The notes under the pieces were generated by a model. That model was not told where the DNA came from. It did not search any database and saw only the letters and a list, made by a program, of their open reading frames with translations. DNA of 64,000 bases from Faecalispora anaeroviscerum (GTDB lineage: Bacteria > Bacillota > Clostridia > Oscillospirales > Acutalibacteraceae). Made by a program: the position numbers and the translations under genes. How positions within the stretch are numbered: the stretch's first letter is position 1; the number at the start of each line of letters is the position of its first letter. Shown here in pieces: positions 8,465-17,048 of the stretch. The DNA is taken from NCBI RefSeq assembly GCF_947568225.1, contig NZ_CANOOQ010000001.1, positions 496,001 to 560,000 of the forward strand, written 5' to 3'.

Positions 8465-9658
8465 ATGACAAAGGTTGAAATTAAAAATTTGTACAAAATA
8501 TTCGGCGCCACCCCGAAGAAAATGATCCCACTCCTGCAGGAGGGAGAAACCAAGGAATCGGTTTTAAAGAAGTTAAAGCACAGTGTTGGTGTGAACAATG
8601 CTTCTTTTGCAGTGGAAGAGGGAGAAATTTTTGTGGTTATGGGCCTTTCCGGCAGCGGAAAATCAACATTGATCCGGTGCCTGAACCGACTGATCGAACC
8701 CACCTCCGGTCAGGTAATGATCGATGGTCAGAATATAGTGGAATTTGATGCAGAGCATCTGCGAGAGGTTCGCAGAAAAAAGATCGCGATGGTTTTTCAG
8801 AATTTTGCGCTTTTGCCGCACCGTACTGTGGCGGAAAACGTGGCATTTGGCCTTGAAATTCAGAAAGAGGACGAAGCGGTTCGCCGTCAAAAGGCTGTGG
8901 AAATGTTAGAGGTCGTCGGGCTGAAGGGCTATGAAAACTCCTATCCGTCTCAGCTTTCTGGCGGAATGCAGCAGAGAGTGGGACTGGCCCGTGCGCTGGC
9001 TACCTCGCCGGATATTCTGCTGATGGACGAAGCGTTCAGTGCGCTGGACCCTCTGATTCGCAAGGGAATGCAGAACGAGCTGCTAAGTCTGCAGCGTCGG
9101 CTGAAAAAAACGATCATCTTTATCACGCATGATCTGGATGAGGCTCTGAAGCTGGGCGACCGAATTGCCATCATGAAAGACGGCGTGATCGTACAGATCG
9201 GTATTCCGGAAGAAATCCTAAGCCATCCGGCAGATGCTTACGTGCGCGAGTTTGTGCAGGGGGTCAACCGCTCTAAGGTTCTGACCGCGTCGTCAATTAT
9301 GAGCGAGGCAGATACGGTGACGACGGTGACCGGCGGCGCCCGTGTGGCGCTGCACCAAATGCGCGAGGCGGAAATCTCAAGCGTTTATGTTACCGATCGA
9401 TTGGGACGGCTGCTCGGCCTCGTCACAATTGACGACGTTACCCGCTTAATCCGGGAAGGGAAAGAAGACCTTTCCGGTATTTTAGAAAAAGAGTTCTGCA
9501 CCGTTGGACCGGACGTTCTTGTGGAAGATATTCTGCCCTTGTTTTTGAAGACAAGGTATCCGGTAGCGGTAGTTGACGACGAAAATCGGCTGCTGGGTCT
9601 GATTTTTAAGGTTTCGGCCCTGGCTGGAATCGTAGGGGAGGTAAATGGGAATGATTAG
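8465..9658 (+). CDS. opuAA: Glycine betaine/proline ABC transporter ATPase with CBS domains
   Basis: Cytoplasmic ATPase that powers uptake of compatible solutes during osmotic stress. The 397 residues match B. subtilis OpuAA and E. coli ProV: a family-specific N-terminal extension (KIFGATPKKM...), Walker A GLSGSGKST at 60-68, the Q-loop FQNFALLPHRT, the signature LSGGMQQRVGLARAL, Walker B ILLMDEAFSALDPLIRK, and a C-terminal CBS pair from about residue 280. In relatives the CBS pair senses ionic strength. It overlaps the permease gene by 14 nt in an ATPase-permease-binding protein operon. Confidence 0.95.
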   Translation: MTKVEIKNLYKIFGATPKKMIPLLQEGETKESVLKKLKHSVGVNNASFAVEEGEIFVVMGLSGSGKSTLIRCLNRLIEPTSGQVMIDGQNIVEFDAEHLREVRRKKIAMVFQNFALLPHRTVAENVAFGLEIQKEDEAVRRQKAVEMLEVVGLKGYENSYPSQLSGGMQQRVGLARALATSPDILLMDEAFSALDPLIRKGMQNELLSLQRRLKKTIIFITHDLDEALKLGDRIAIMKDGVIVQIGIPEEILSHPADAYVREFVQGVNRSKVLTASSIMSEADTVTTVTGGARVALHQMREAEISSVYVTDRLGRLLGLVTIDDVTRLIREGKEDLSGILEKEFCTVGPDVLVEDILPLFLKTRYPVAVVDDENRLLGLIFKVSALAGIVGEVNGND

Positions 9659-10481
9659 ATTACCGATCGGAGATACCGTAGAGAAAATAATTGATTGGCT
9701 TACGGTCAATCTGGCTCCGTTTTTTACCGGAATCAAAGACGGGCTTTCCGGTGTGATCAACGGCTTTGATTTTATCTTCAACGGGATTCCATTTTTTGTT
9801 ATGATCGCGATTTTTGCAGTGATTGCCTGGCGGCTGGCCGGGCGCGGAACAGGAGTTTTTACGGTGGTGGGCCTATTGCTGATTGTTTCGATGAATCTGT
9901 GGAAGCAGACGATGGAAACGCTGGCGCTGGTTGTTACCGCAACTTTGATTGCGCTGGTGCTTGGGCTTCCGCTTGGCATTTGGATGTCCCGCAGTGATAA
10001 AGCAAACAATGCAATTCGCCCAATTCTGGATTTTATGCAGACCATGCCTGCGTTTGTGTACTTAATCCCCGCTGTGTATTTCTTTGATTTGGGGGAGGTG
10101 CCCGGCGCGGTGGCAACCGTTATTTTTGCAATGCCCCCGGTGGTTCGCCTAACCAGTCTTGGCATTCGTCAGGTGCCAACGGATGTAGTAGAAGCCTCGA
10201 AGGCGTTTGGCGCCACCTCTGGCCAGCTGCTGTGGAAGGTGCAGATTCCCATGGCGATGCCGACCATTCTGGCTGGTTTAAACCAGACGATTCTGCTTTC
10301 GCTTTCCATGGTCGTTATTTCGGCGATGATCGGTGCCGGCGGATTGGGTAATGTGGTACTTCAGGGCATTACACAGATGAAGATGGGCCAGGGCTTTGAG
10401 GGCGGTCTTGCGGTTGTGATTCTGGCTATGGTAATCGACCGGATCACCCAGAGCCTCGGCAAAACAAAGAAGAAAAGCTGA
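9645..10481 (+). CDS. opuAB: Glycine betaine/proline ABC transporter permease
   Basis: Membrane subunit of the OpuA/ProU-type transporter. The 278 residues begin with an amphipathic segment, followed by about seven hydrophobic helices and the EAA loop (VEASKAFGATSGQLLWKVQIPMA) that docks on the ATPase. SLSMVVISAMIGAGGLG is typical of ProW/OpuAB. Two start codons 6 nt apart (9645 and 9651) follow GGGAGG; the first keeps tight coupling to opuAA. Confidence 0.95.
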   Translation: MGMIRLPIGDTVEKIIDWLTVNLAPFFTGIKDGLSGVINGFDFIFNGIPFFVMIAIFAVIAWRLAGRGTGVFTVVGLLLIVSMNLWKQTMETLALVVTATLIALVLGLPLGIWMSRSDKANNAIRPILDFMQTMPAFVYLIPAVYFFDLGEVPGAVATVIFAMPPVVRLTSLGIRQVPTDVVEASKAFGATSGQLLWKVQIPMAMPTILAGLNQTILLSLSMVVISAMIGAGGLGNVVLQGITQMKMGQGFEGGLAVVILAMVIDRITQSLGKTKKKS

Positions 10482-10516
10482 CACGCCTTTCAAAATAAAT
10501 AGGGTACAGGTACAGC

Positions 10517-10549
10517 AATTTTTCCCCGGCCTCAGGCAGGGAAAAAATT
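10517..10549 (+). other. Intercistronic hairpin between permease and binding protein genes
   Basis: AATTTTTCCC (10517-10526) pairs with GGGAAAAAATT (10539-10549). No T-run follows, so transcription probably continues; such hairpins often protect the downstream binding-protein mRNA (inference). Confidence 0.45.
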
Positions 10550-10605
10550 AGCAGACTCTTTTAGAGTGGCAATATTATTTAGAAAAGGAACAAAGGAGGA
10601 TGACA

Positions 10606-11481
10606 ATGAAAAAAGCAGTAGCAATCGGAATGAGCGTCGTAATGCTTCTGGGTGCGATGGCGGGCTGCGGCTCGTCGGGCAGCAGCTCGGGCACATCGGA
10701 AAAAAAGACGGTAAAGTTAGGGTATGTCAACTGGTCTGAGGGAATCGCGATGACCAATCTTGCCGCAGCAGTGCTGGAGGATGAAATGGGCTATCAGGTA
10801 GAGCTGACTATGGCGGATGTTGCTCCGGTTTTTACCTCAGTAGCAAGTGGGAATACAGACGCTTTTATGGATGTTTGGCTCCCGAAAACTCATGAGGATT
10901 ACATGAACAAATACGGCGATAAGCTGGAGGATTTGGGTGTCAGCTATGAAAATGCACTGATTGGCCTTGCGGTTCCCAGCTACGTTTCGATCAATAGCAT
11001 TGAAGAGCTGAACGCCAATAAAGATCAGTTTGGCGGCGAGATCATTGGCATCGATTCCGGCGCGGGTCTTATGAAAGCTACGGATCAGGCGATCAAAGAT
11101 TATGGCCTAAATTATACGCTTCTGCCCGGCAGCGGCCCCACCATGACTGCGGCGCTGAAAAAGGCGATCGACGCAAAAAAGCCGATCGTGGTAACGGCGT
11201 GGAAGCCTCACTGGATGTTTGCCCGCTGGGATTTAAAGGTTCTGGAGGACCCCAAGGGTATTTATGGAACTGCGGAAAACATCCATATTGTTGCGCGCAA
11301 GGATTTGTCCAAGGATATGCCGGAGGTAGCGAAGTTCCTCAGTAATTTTAAAATGAGTGAGCAGGAGCTGGGTGATCTGATGGGAGCGATTGAAGAAAAG
11401 GGTGGCGAGCCTTTGGATGTTGCGAGAGCATGGGCTAAGGAGCATCCGGATCTGATCAAAGGCTGGATTGCCGCGAAATAA
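10606..11481 (+). CDS. opuAC: Glycine betaine-binding lipoprotein
   Basis: Extracellular lipid-anchored receptor of the betaine transporter. The 291-residue product has a short lipoprotein signal with lipobox AMAGC, then a Ser/Gly linker. The core shows family features: KLGYVNWSEG near the start, DAFMDVWLPKTH, and the AWKPHWMF segment whose tryptophans form part of the aromatic cage for quaternary ammonium ligands in OpuAC/ProX. The ATG at 10606 lies 6 nt after AGGAGG and is preferred to an ATG at 10600. It closes the operon and is followed by a terminator. Confidence 0.95.
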   Translation: MKKAVAIGMSVVMLLGAMAGCGSSGSSSGTSEKKTVKLGYVNWSEGIAMTNLAAAVLEDEMGYQVELTMADVAPVFTSVASGNTDAFMDVWLPKTHEDYMNKYGDKLEDLGVSYENALIGLAVPSYVSINSIEELNANKDQFGGEIIGIDSGAGLMKATDQAIKDYGLNYTLLPGSGPTMTAALKKAIDAKKPIVVTAWKPHWMFARWDLKVLEDPKGIYGTAENIHIVARKDLSKDMPEVAKFLSNFKMSEQELGDLMGAIEEKGGEPLDVARAWAKEHPDLIKGWIAAK

Positions 11482-11513
11482 TTTGAATCAAAAAAGCTTT
11501 GGAATAGGACCTT

Positions 11514-11558
11514 GATTTCTTCCTCCGCTTTCGGCGGGGGAAGAAATTGTTTTTTTTT
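11514..11558 (+). terminator. Intrinsic terminator of the betaine operon
   Basis: A stem of about 14 bp (ATTTCTTCCTCCGC with GCGGGGGAAGAAAT) around a short loop is followed by about ten T residues. Confidence 0.9.
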
Positions 11559-11594
11559 CAGTAGGAAGCGGCTTCTGTTCACTGGAGATTCATC

Positions 11595-11637
11595 GCAAAA
11601 ACCGGCTGCCCGTAAGGTGCGGGCAGCCGGTTTTTGC
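11595..11637 (-). terminator. Terminator of the DNA methyltransferase gene (bidirectional)
   Basis: An 18-bp perfect stem (11595-11612 with 11620-11637) with A/T ends, placed 11 bp past the methyltransferase stop and facing the betaine operon end. The T-run is part of the stem on both strands. Confidence 0.8.
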
Positions 11638-11647
11638 AGTAATAAAT

Positions 11648-13489
11648 TTATTCCGTGAGAAGCCGATATTTTTCAAATAAATAGGAATCAATCTCTTCGG
11701 GGGAAGACTCCGACAACAGAAATCGAATTTCTGCTTCGCTGAACTCCGGAATCGAAAAGTTGCGCAGATATTTTTTCTGGTAGCATTTGTAGTCACCCTT
11801 CAGGCAGTAGCTGACACGGGAGATATAGTATTCCATCACATCGGAGTTGAGAATTTTCGCCAGCACCTCCAAAGGGTACCGGCCTCCCTGTGTAATGGCA
11901 TAGCCGTTGCAGAACAGAATTTCTCCGTCCGGTTCCGGCAAAAATTTCGGTTTTCGGCTGAACATGGGGAACAGCAGCTTCGGGCCGCGGCAATTGAGTC
12001 CCTGGCTTCTGCCATATGCATACCAGGCGACCGGGTTCGGCTTTCCCTTATCCCGCGCGGCCAGCACAGGGCGGCAGTCGAGCAGATATTGGTAGCACAA
12101 TGGAAAATGAGCCGCCAGCTGTTCTTCTTCCAGTATCCGGTATGGTGTTCCGTCGTCTGGAGTGCCGGTATACGGGAAAAGAATATGCTTCCGCTCGCCT
12201 GGCATAGCCGCTTCGTTCGAGAGTTCGGATATTTTATCAATGGCCCGCACCGCGCCCGGCTCGATCCAATAGCGCACTCCGCCTCGCTCCTGATAGAAAA
12301 GACCGGTATTCGCATCGAAGCCGTCCAAAAAATAAATGCTGTCGCGCAGCGTAGCAATACCGATTTTGATTTGATTGCGGATGGGTTGACCGGCCTGTTC
12401 GATCCGTTCGATATTCTGCCGCTCTGTTTCAGATAAAAACTTCCACCCGGCGGGGTTCAGGCCATCCCAATCTGTCTGGCGGAGGATGGCCCGGCTCAAT
12501 GCTTCCGGAAGATTCTCGCTTTTTTCCAGCGCGGCATAAGCGACGGTGTGGTTTTCACGCCGGTTTAAAAACAGCAGAGAGCTGTAAGTGTGAATCGGCT
12601 CGAATACCAGGTTTTCGCCGAAATCGATCACTCTGGATACGGCACGATTTTCCCCTAGCAGACGCCTCAGTTCTTCAGCGGAAGAAATGGAGAGATAGTT
12701 ATTTGGAACAATAAAACCGAGCGTACCTCGTTTTGAAAGAAAGCGAAGGCTCTGCTCAATAAAAGCGTAAAACAGGTTAAAGGTTCCCTTGCGTGTGGTG
12801 AGAAAACTCTTTTTCAGCCGTTCGGCATCCTTTTGGGGAATGGTATGTGTGTTTAGGTAAGGTGGGTTGCCTACAATCGCATCAAAATCCGCGCAGCCGA
12901 ACAAATCCGTCCAGTCGCAGGAAAGGGAGTCTGCGGTCGCGATGTGAAAGGACAGCCCATCTGCGGTACCGTCGGTTAGCAGGGCCAGCAGGGTCAAGAG
13001 AACCCTGCTGCGCCGGGTCTGATCTTCACTGATGTCGATTCCGTACAGGTGTTCCGAAATGATTTCTCGCATCGGCTTGCCGCTGATACGGTGCAGAACT
13101 TCCGCCGCCGGCAGTAGAAAAGAGCCGCTGCCGCACGCCGGGTCAATCACCCGGCAGTGTTCGGGAAAAGGGAATGGAGTGGCATGCTTCAGTATGTAAT
13201 CTGCGATATAGTGCGGTGTAAAAACAACGCCGTTTTTCCCTCGTTCCTGTAAGTCTACCATCTCTTCCAGAACAGATTTCATCAAGGGGAGCGTCAGAGA
13301 AACTTCTTTATGCAGAAGCCGGCAAACCTCCGGCACAGCTTTTTCCTGAAGTTCATTCAGCATGGTAGGAGCGGCGGAAGAAAGGCCGTACTGCTCCAGA
13401 AATACCCGGATCAGGCTGGCTTCTATTTGCAGGTCGGAATGTTTTTTCGGAATCAGGCGTAGCAGTTCTTTTGCGTTCATTTTTTTCAC
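11648..13489 (-). CDS. Solitary N6-adenine DNA methyltransferase (Eco57I/TaqI-like)
   Basis: Class I AdoMet-dependent enzyme that would methylate adenine N6 in a specific DNA site. The 613 residues carry AdoMet motif I DPACGSG (116-122), YGIDISEDQ (motif II region) and the catalytic NPPY (208-211), followed by a long C-terminal half that probably holds a TaqI-like target recognition domain. No PD-(D/E)XK or other nuclease motif is visible, and no restriction or specificity gene adjoins it. The start is GTG at 13489 or, with a weak GGTGA site, ATG at 13480. The size and architecture recall orphan clostridial methyltransferases such as CamA, but this is only a resemblance. Confidence 0.85.
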   Translation of the reverse strand: MKKMNAKELLRLIPKKHSDLQIEASLIRVFLEQYGLSSAAPTMLNELQEKAVPEVCRLLHKEVSLTLPLMKSVLEEMVDLQERGKNGVVFTPHYIADYILKHATPFPFPEHCRVIDPACGSGSFLLPAAEVLHRISGKPMREIISEHLYGIDISEDQTRRSRVLLTLLALLTDGTADGLSFHIATADSLSCDWTDLFGCADFDAIVGNPPYLNTHTIPQKDAERLKKSFLTTRKGTFNLFYAFIEQSLRFLSKRGTLGFIVPNNYLSISSAEELRRLLGENRAVSRVIDFGENLVFEPIHTYSSLLFLNRRENHTVAYAALEKSENLPEALSRAILRQTDWDGLNPAGWKFLSETERQNIERIEQAGQPIRNQIKIGIATLRDSIYFLDGFDANTGLFYQERGGVRYWIEPGAVRAIDKISELSNEAAMPGERKHILFPYTGTPDDGTPYRILEEEQLAAHFPLCYQYLLDCRPVLAARDKGKPNPVAWYAYGRSQGLNCRGPKLLFPMFSRKPKFLPEPDGEILFCNGYAITQGGRYPLEVLAKILNSDVMEYYISRVSYCLKGDYKCYQKKYLRNFSIPEFSEAEIRFLLSESSPEEIDSYLFEKYRLLTE

Positions 13490-13550
13490 CCAGAACAGTA
13501 TACCTGATTTTATAAAAAATCAAAAGCAAAGATTGTACTCCTAAACATAA

Positions 13551-13587
13551 AAATTACTTCCCTCGCCTTTGGCGGGGGAAGTAATTT
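13551..13587 (-). terminator. Terminator of the thioesterase gene
   Basis: A 17-bp stem with one G-T-type pair (13551-13567 with 13571-13587) ends in a TTTTTATG tract on the minus strand, about 50 bp past the thioesterase stop. Confidence 0.8.
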
Positions 13588-13638
13588 AACGGTGAAAATC
13601 TGAACCGTTATGCCACAAAATTTACGAGTATGCACCAA

Positions 13639-14118
13639 TCAATATTTCTCAATACGGCGCTGACGACGCAGATTGTCACGGCGTTCGCCGGCATTCCAGT
13701 CAGCTTCTTCCTCGTCCGATTCCAGAATCAGCGAAGGCACCGGAGTGGGGTGGTCGTTTTCATCGAGCGCCACCATTACAAGATAGGCGGTGTTTACCAG
13801 CTTGCGCTCGCCGTCCAGGTGTTCCACAAAAGTGTCAACCTGTACTTCCATTGAGGTTCTGCCCACATAAGTGACCTTGCCGAACAGAACAATCGTATTG
13901 TTTACATATACGGGCTCTTTAAACTGCAGATTATCTATGGAGGCAGTTGTGGGGATGCGATTGGAGTGTCTGCGGGCGACGACTCCGGCCACGATGTCGA
14001 TCCATTCCATCAGTTGTCCGCCGAACAGTCGTCCTGCTCCGTTAATATGGCTGTTTAGTACGACCTGAATCTGTTCCACACGGGAGTCGGCTACTCGCTT
14101 TGGTGTTAATTCATTCAC
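13639..14118 (-). CDS. Acyl-CoA thioesterase, hotdog fold (YkhA/YciA type)
   Basis: Cytoplasmic hotdog-fold hydrolase that cleaves acyl-CoA thioesters. The 159 residues include VVLNSHINGAGRLFGGQLMEWID, the family signature in which the GGxLMxWxD stretch lines the active site, then a strand VYVNNTIVLFGKVTYVGRTSMEV and a charged C-terminal tail (LESDEEEADWNAGERRD). The start is GTG, 9 nt after AAAGGAG. It is monocistronic, with a terminator of its own, and is divergent from ispD. The physiological acyl-CoA cannot be told from the sequence. Confidence 0.88.
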   Translation of the reverse strand: MNELTPKRVADSRVEQIQVVLNSHINGAGRLFGGQLMEWIDIVAGVVARRHSNRIPTTASIDNLQFKEPVYVNNTIVLFGKVTYVGRTSMEVQVDTFVEHLDGERKLVNTAYLVMVALDENDHPTPVPSLILESDEEEADWNAGERRDNLRRQRRIEKY

Positions 14119-14260
14119 AGAACTTCACTCCTTTTTTTGTCTGTTTTGACGATTTCATCTTACCCTATTTCGACTAAAATTGCAATCAAAATCTTTGTAA
14201 ACAAACTTGGTGTAAAATATGAATTTACTCTAAATTCTAATCGAAGTAACAGCTTTGTAA

Positions 14261-14289
14261 TTGCCATGCCGCAGAATCCATACTATAAT
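14261..14289 (+). promoter_or_regulatory. Promoter of the ispD-ispF unit
   Basis: TTGCCA (14261-14266) and TATAAT (14284-14289) with a 17-bp spacer. Predicted start is near 14296. Confidence 0.7.
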
Positions 14290-14323
14290 AAAACAAAAGG
14301 GAGCCGCGCGGTCCCTTTGTTTT
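14290..14323 (+). other. Hairpin at the 5' end of the ispD mRNA
   Basis: AAAACAAAAGGGAGCCG (14290-14306) pairs with CGGTCCCTTTGTTTT (14309-14323) apart from two single-base bulges. It begins at the predicted transcription start and ends in a TTTGTTTT tract, so it could act as a 5' stabiliser or a weak terminator for divergent read-through. Confidence 0.45.
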
Positions 14324-14336
14324 GTGATGAAAGACG

Positions 14337-15047
14337 GTGAAGCGATTGAGAGAAAGCAACCACTGCTGCGCCATTGTGGTTGCGGCTGGTCATTCCAGCC
14401 GAATGAAATGTGCTGATTCGAAAATATGGATTCCGCTTTCAGGCGTTCCGGCGATTGTCCGAACGCTTTTTGCTTTTGAACAGGCTCAAACCGTGGACGA
14501 TGTGGTGATTGTCTGCCGTGCATGCGACAGAGAGGCGATGGAACGGCTGAAAACGGAATACTCGCTGAACAAGCGGTATCGGGTGGTGGCGGGGGCCAAT
14601 ACCCGCCAGGAATCCGTGGCGTGCGGTGTGGCCGCCGTGCCGAAAGATTGCGGGTACTTCGTCATTCACGATGGCGCCCGGCCTCTGATTCAGCCGGAGT
14701 TGATCGACCGTGTGGTGTTGGATGGTCAGAGGCACGGTTCGGCCGCGCTGGCGATTCCGGTACACGATACCATTAAAAGGGCAGACCCCGATGGCTTTGT
14801 AGTGGAAACCCCGCCACGCGAGCAGCTTTGGAGCGTGCAAACGCCACAAGTGTTCCGAAGGGAGCTGTACGAATCGGCCATGAAAGCCGTGCAGGGCGAA
14901 TACACTGACGATTGCCAGTTGATCGAGCGGGCAGGCGGCCAAGTTCATTTGTGCGAGGGCTCGCCAGACAACATCAAGCTGACCACTCCCGAGGACATAT
15001 TGTTTGCTGAGGCGGTGCTTCGCAGCAGAGAGGGTGATTTCAAATGA
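14337..15047 (+). CDS. ispD: 2-C-methyl-D-erythritol 4-phosphate cytidylyltransferase
   Basis: Third step of the non-mevalonate isoprenoid pathway: CTP plus methylerythritol 4-phosphate gives CDP-methylerythritol. The 236 residues carry the nucleotide-binding AIVVAAGHSSRM, then IPLSGVPAIVRTL, VVAGANTRQESVACG, VIHDGARPLI and the late WSVQTPQVFRRELYE signature. The usual second Lys-rich part of the N-terminal loop is less typical (SKIWIPLSG), but the core is intact. The GTG start at 14337 has only a weak ribosome site. It overlaps ispF by 4 nt. Confidence 0.93.
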   Translation: MKRLRESNHCCAIVVAAGHSSRMKCADSKIWIPLSGVPAIVRTLFAFEQAQTVDDVVIVCRACDREAMERLKTEYSLNKRYRVVAGANTRQESVACGVAAVPKDCGYFVIHDGARPLIQPELIDRVVLDGQRHGSAALAIPVHDTIKRADPDGFVVETPPREQLWSVQTPQVFRRELYESAMKAVQGEYTDDCQLIERAGGQVHLCEGSPDNIKLTTPEDILFAEAVLRSREGDFK

Positions 15048-15511
15048 GAATTGGGCACGGGTATGATGTGCATCGTCTGGTACCGGATCGTCCTCTGATT
15101 ATTGGTGGGATCCACATTCCGTATGAACTCGGCCTTTTGGGTCATTCCGATGCCGATGTGCTGTCCCACGCAGTGGCGGATGCCTTGCTGGGGGCCGCCG
15201 CTTTGGGTGATTTGGGCGCCTGGTTCCCCGATACTGACCCCGAGTGGGCCGGTGCGGACAGCCTCAAGCTATTGCACCGTGTTTGTGAGCTGGTGGGGGA
15301 GCGTGGGTATCAGATTGAGAATATTGATGCCACAGTGGTGGCACAGGCCCCGAAACTTCGCCCCTATATTGCTCAAATGAGAGAATGCCTTGCCTGTGCC
15401 TGCGGTATTGAAACAGATGCCGTAAGTGTAAAGGCCACAACAGAAGAGCATCTTGGCTTTACCGGAGCGGGACAAGGAATTGCCGTTCACGCAGTTTGTC
15501 TGCTAAAGTAG
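15044..15511 (+). CDS. ispF: 2-C-methyl-D-erythritol 2,4-cyclodiphosphate synthase
   Basis: Fifth step of the methylerythritol phosphate pathway, releasing CMP to make the cyclic diphosphate. The 155 residues open with RIGHGYDVHRL, whose Asp and His bind zinc, followed by LGHSDADVLSHAVADALLGAAALGDLG and a C-terminal ATTEEHLGFTGAGQGIAVHA. Length is normal. ATGA overlap with ispD gives translational coupling; ispE is not in this window. Confidence 0.96.
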   Translation: MRIGHGYDVHRLVPDRPLIIGGIHIPYELGLLGHSDADVLSHAVADALLGAAALGDLGAWFPDTDPEWAGADSLKLLHRVCELVGERGYQIENIDATVVAQAPKLRPYIAQMRECLACACGIETDAVSVKATTEEHLGFTGAGQGIAVHAVCLLK

Positions 15512-15577
15512 AAAAACAGGTGATCAACCCGTCTTCCCACCGCATATTCTGTTAATAAAAACAGAGAGGTGATGTTT

Positions 15578-15808
15578 GTGGGCAAGCCTGTAATTTTGCT
15601 TGGTTCCATCACTTATGCGATGAAAAGCCGGGACGTTCTGTTCCGTTACGGAATTAAATCGTATGTGGAGAGAACACCGCGCACGAAGGATCGGCTCGGG
15701 TGCGGATATGGAATTTACGTACCGGATCGTACCGATCAAGCAGAAGATATTTTGAAACACGCTGGCATCCGTGTGTTGGGAAGATCCGAGAGAGCGGGTG
15801 CTGTATGA
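15578..15808 (+). CDS. DUF3343 small protein, putative sulfur/selenium carrier
   Basis: Small cytoplasmic protein of 76 residues matching DUF3343: KPVILLGSITYAMKSRDVLFRYG, then a central RLGCGYGIYV with its single conserved cysteine, and a C-terminal ADQAEDILK-type helix. Family members are commonly found beside class V aminotransferase-like cysteine desulfurases and are annotated as putative Se/S carriers; that role is inferred, not proven. The GTG at 15578 sits 5 nt after GAGGTGAT and is chosen over an ATG at 15572. The stop overlaps the start of the downstream desulfurase (ATGA). Confidence 0.8.
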   Translation: MGKPVILLGSITYAMKSRDVLFRYGIKSYVERTPRTKDRLGCGYGIYVPDRTDQAEDILKHAGIRVLGRSERAGAV

Positions 15809-16950
15809 TTTATTTTGACAATGCGGCCACCACGTACCCGAAGCCGCCCAGAGTGATCTCCGTCATGGCGGAGGCCCAGCGGACGAAGGGCGCGAACCCG
15901 GGGCGCAGCGGGCATAAGCTGTCCCTCCTTGCCGCGCAGGAGGTTTATAATTGCCGGCAGACGGCGGCAGAGCTGTTTTCTGCCCCCGGGCCGGAGTGTG
16001 TCGCATTTACTCTGAACTGCACCATGGCACTGAATATGGTTATCAAGGGAGTATTAAAGCCCGGTGATCATGTGGTGACGTCGAACCTGGAGCATAACGC
16101 AGTCATGCGTCCGCTCCAGGCTCTGGCAGATCAGGATATTACGTTTACGCAGGCGCAGGTGGTTCCCGGCAACAATAACGCGACGGTGGATCACTTTCGC
16201 CAGGCCCTGCGCCCCAATACGGCGCTGATCGTATGTATGCATGCCTCCAATGTGTGGGGAATTCGTTTGCCGGTGGAGCGTATCGCCGCGCTCGGCCGCG
16301 AATATCAGATCCCGACCGCAGTAGACTGTGCGCAAAGCGCGGGAGTGCTGCCGATTAATTTGGAAGACAACGGCATCGACTACCTTTGTATGGCTGGGCA
16401 TAAAGGGCTTTACGGCCCGATGGGGACGGGAATGCTGATTGCCAAAAGCGCTTCACTTCCCAAAACAATTTTGGAAGGCGGAACCGGTACCTCTTCTTTT
16501 TCGTTCCTGCAGCCGGATCAGATGCCAGAGCAGGCGGAAAGCGGAACGCCGAATCTGCCCGGAATCGCCGGCCTGCGTGCCGGGATGGAATTTGTACGCA
16601 CAAAGACGGAACAAACCATTTTTTCTCATGAAATGCGCCTGGTACAGCAGCTTTACGACGGGCTAACTCAGATTCGAGGTGTGCGGCTTTACACACAGCG
16701 GCCGGAGGAAATGTATTTTGCTCCCGTCCTTTCCTTTAATATAGAGGGAATGTCAAGCGAGCAGGTAGCCGGGCGGCTGGATGCCGCCGGAATCGCCGTG
16801 CGCCCCGGCTTGCACTGTGCGCCGGCCGCGCATCAGTTTATGGGAACTTTGGAGCAGGGCGCGGTTCGGGTATCACCGTCTGCTTTCAATAATAGAAATG
16901 AAATAGAGCGATTTTTCATGATAATCCGTAAAATCAACGCGGATTCTTGA
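15805..16950 (+). CDS. Cysteine desulfurase family protein (class V aminotransferase)
   Basis: PLP-dependent enzyme that would take sulfur from cysteine and pass it to an acceptor. The 381 residues begin MIYFDNAATTYPKPP, carry His97 in LEHNAVMRP, Asp174 in AVDCAQSAG, the PLP lysine Lys200 in AGHKGLYGPMG, and the catalytic Cys338 in RPGLHCAPAAH. It resembles the SufS/CsdB side of the family. No scaffold (IscU/SufU) is adjacent; the coupled partner is the DUF3343 protein, which is the likely sulfur or selenium acceptor (inference). Confidence 0.9.
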   Translation: MIYFDNAATTYPKPPRVISVMAEAQRTKGANPGRSGHKLSLLAAQEVYNCRQTAAELFSAPGPECVAFTLNCTMALNMVIKGVLKPGDHVVTSNLEHNAVMRPLQALADQDITFTQAQVVPGNNNATVDHFRQALRPNTALIVCMHASNVWGIRLPVERIAALGREYQIPTAVDCAQSAGVLPINLEDNGIDYLCMAGHKGLYGPMGTGMLIAKSASLPKTILEGGTGTSSFSFLQPDQMPEQAESGTPNLPGIAGLRAGMEFVRTKTEQTIFSHEMRLVQQLYDGLTQIRGVRLYTQRPEEMYFAPVLSFNIEGMSSEQVAGRLDAAGIAVRPGLHCAPAAHQFMGTLEQGAVRVSPSAFNNRNEIERFFMIIRKINADS

Positions 16951-16958
16951 ATAAAATG

Positions 16959-16986
16959 TTGCATATCGCTGTTTATATGGTAAAAT
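16959..16986 (+). promoter_or_regulatory. Predicted cdaA promoter
   Basis: TTGCAT (16959-16964) and TAAAAT (16981-16986) with a 16-bp spacer, about 60 bases before the cdaA start. Confidence 0.5.
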
Positions 16987-17048
16987 AAATAAAAAGAGGC
17001 AAGAGTTGCGGTCAGGTTTGCTGCGGGTCTGCTACGGAGAGGAAAAAC

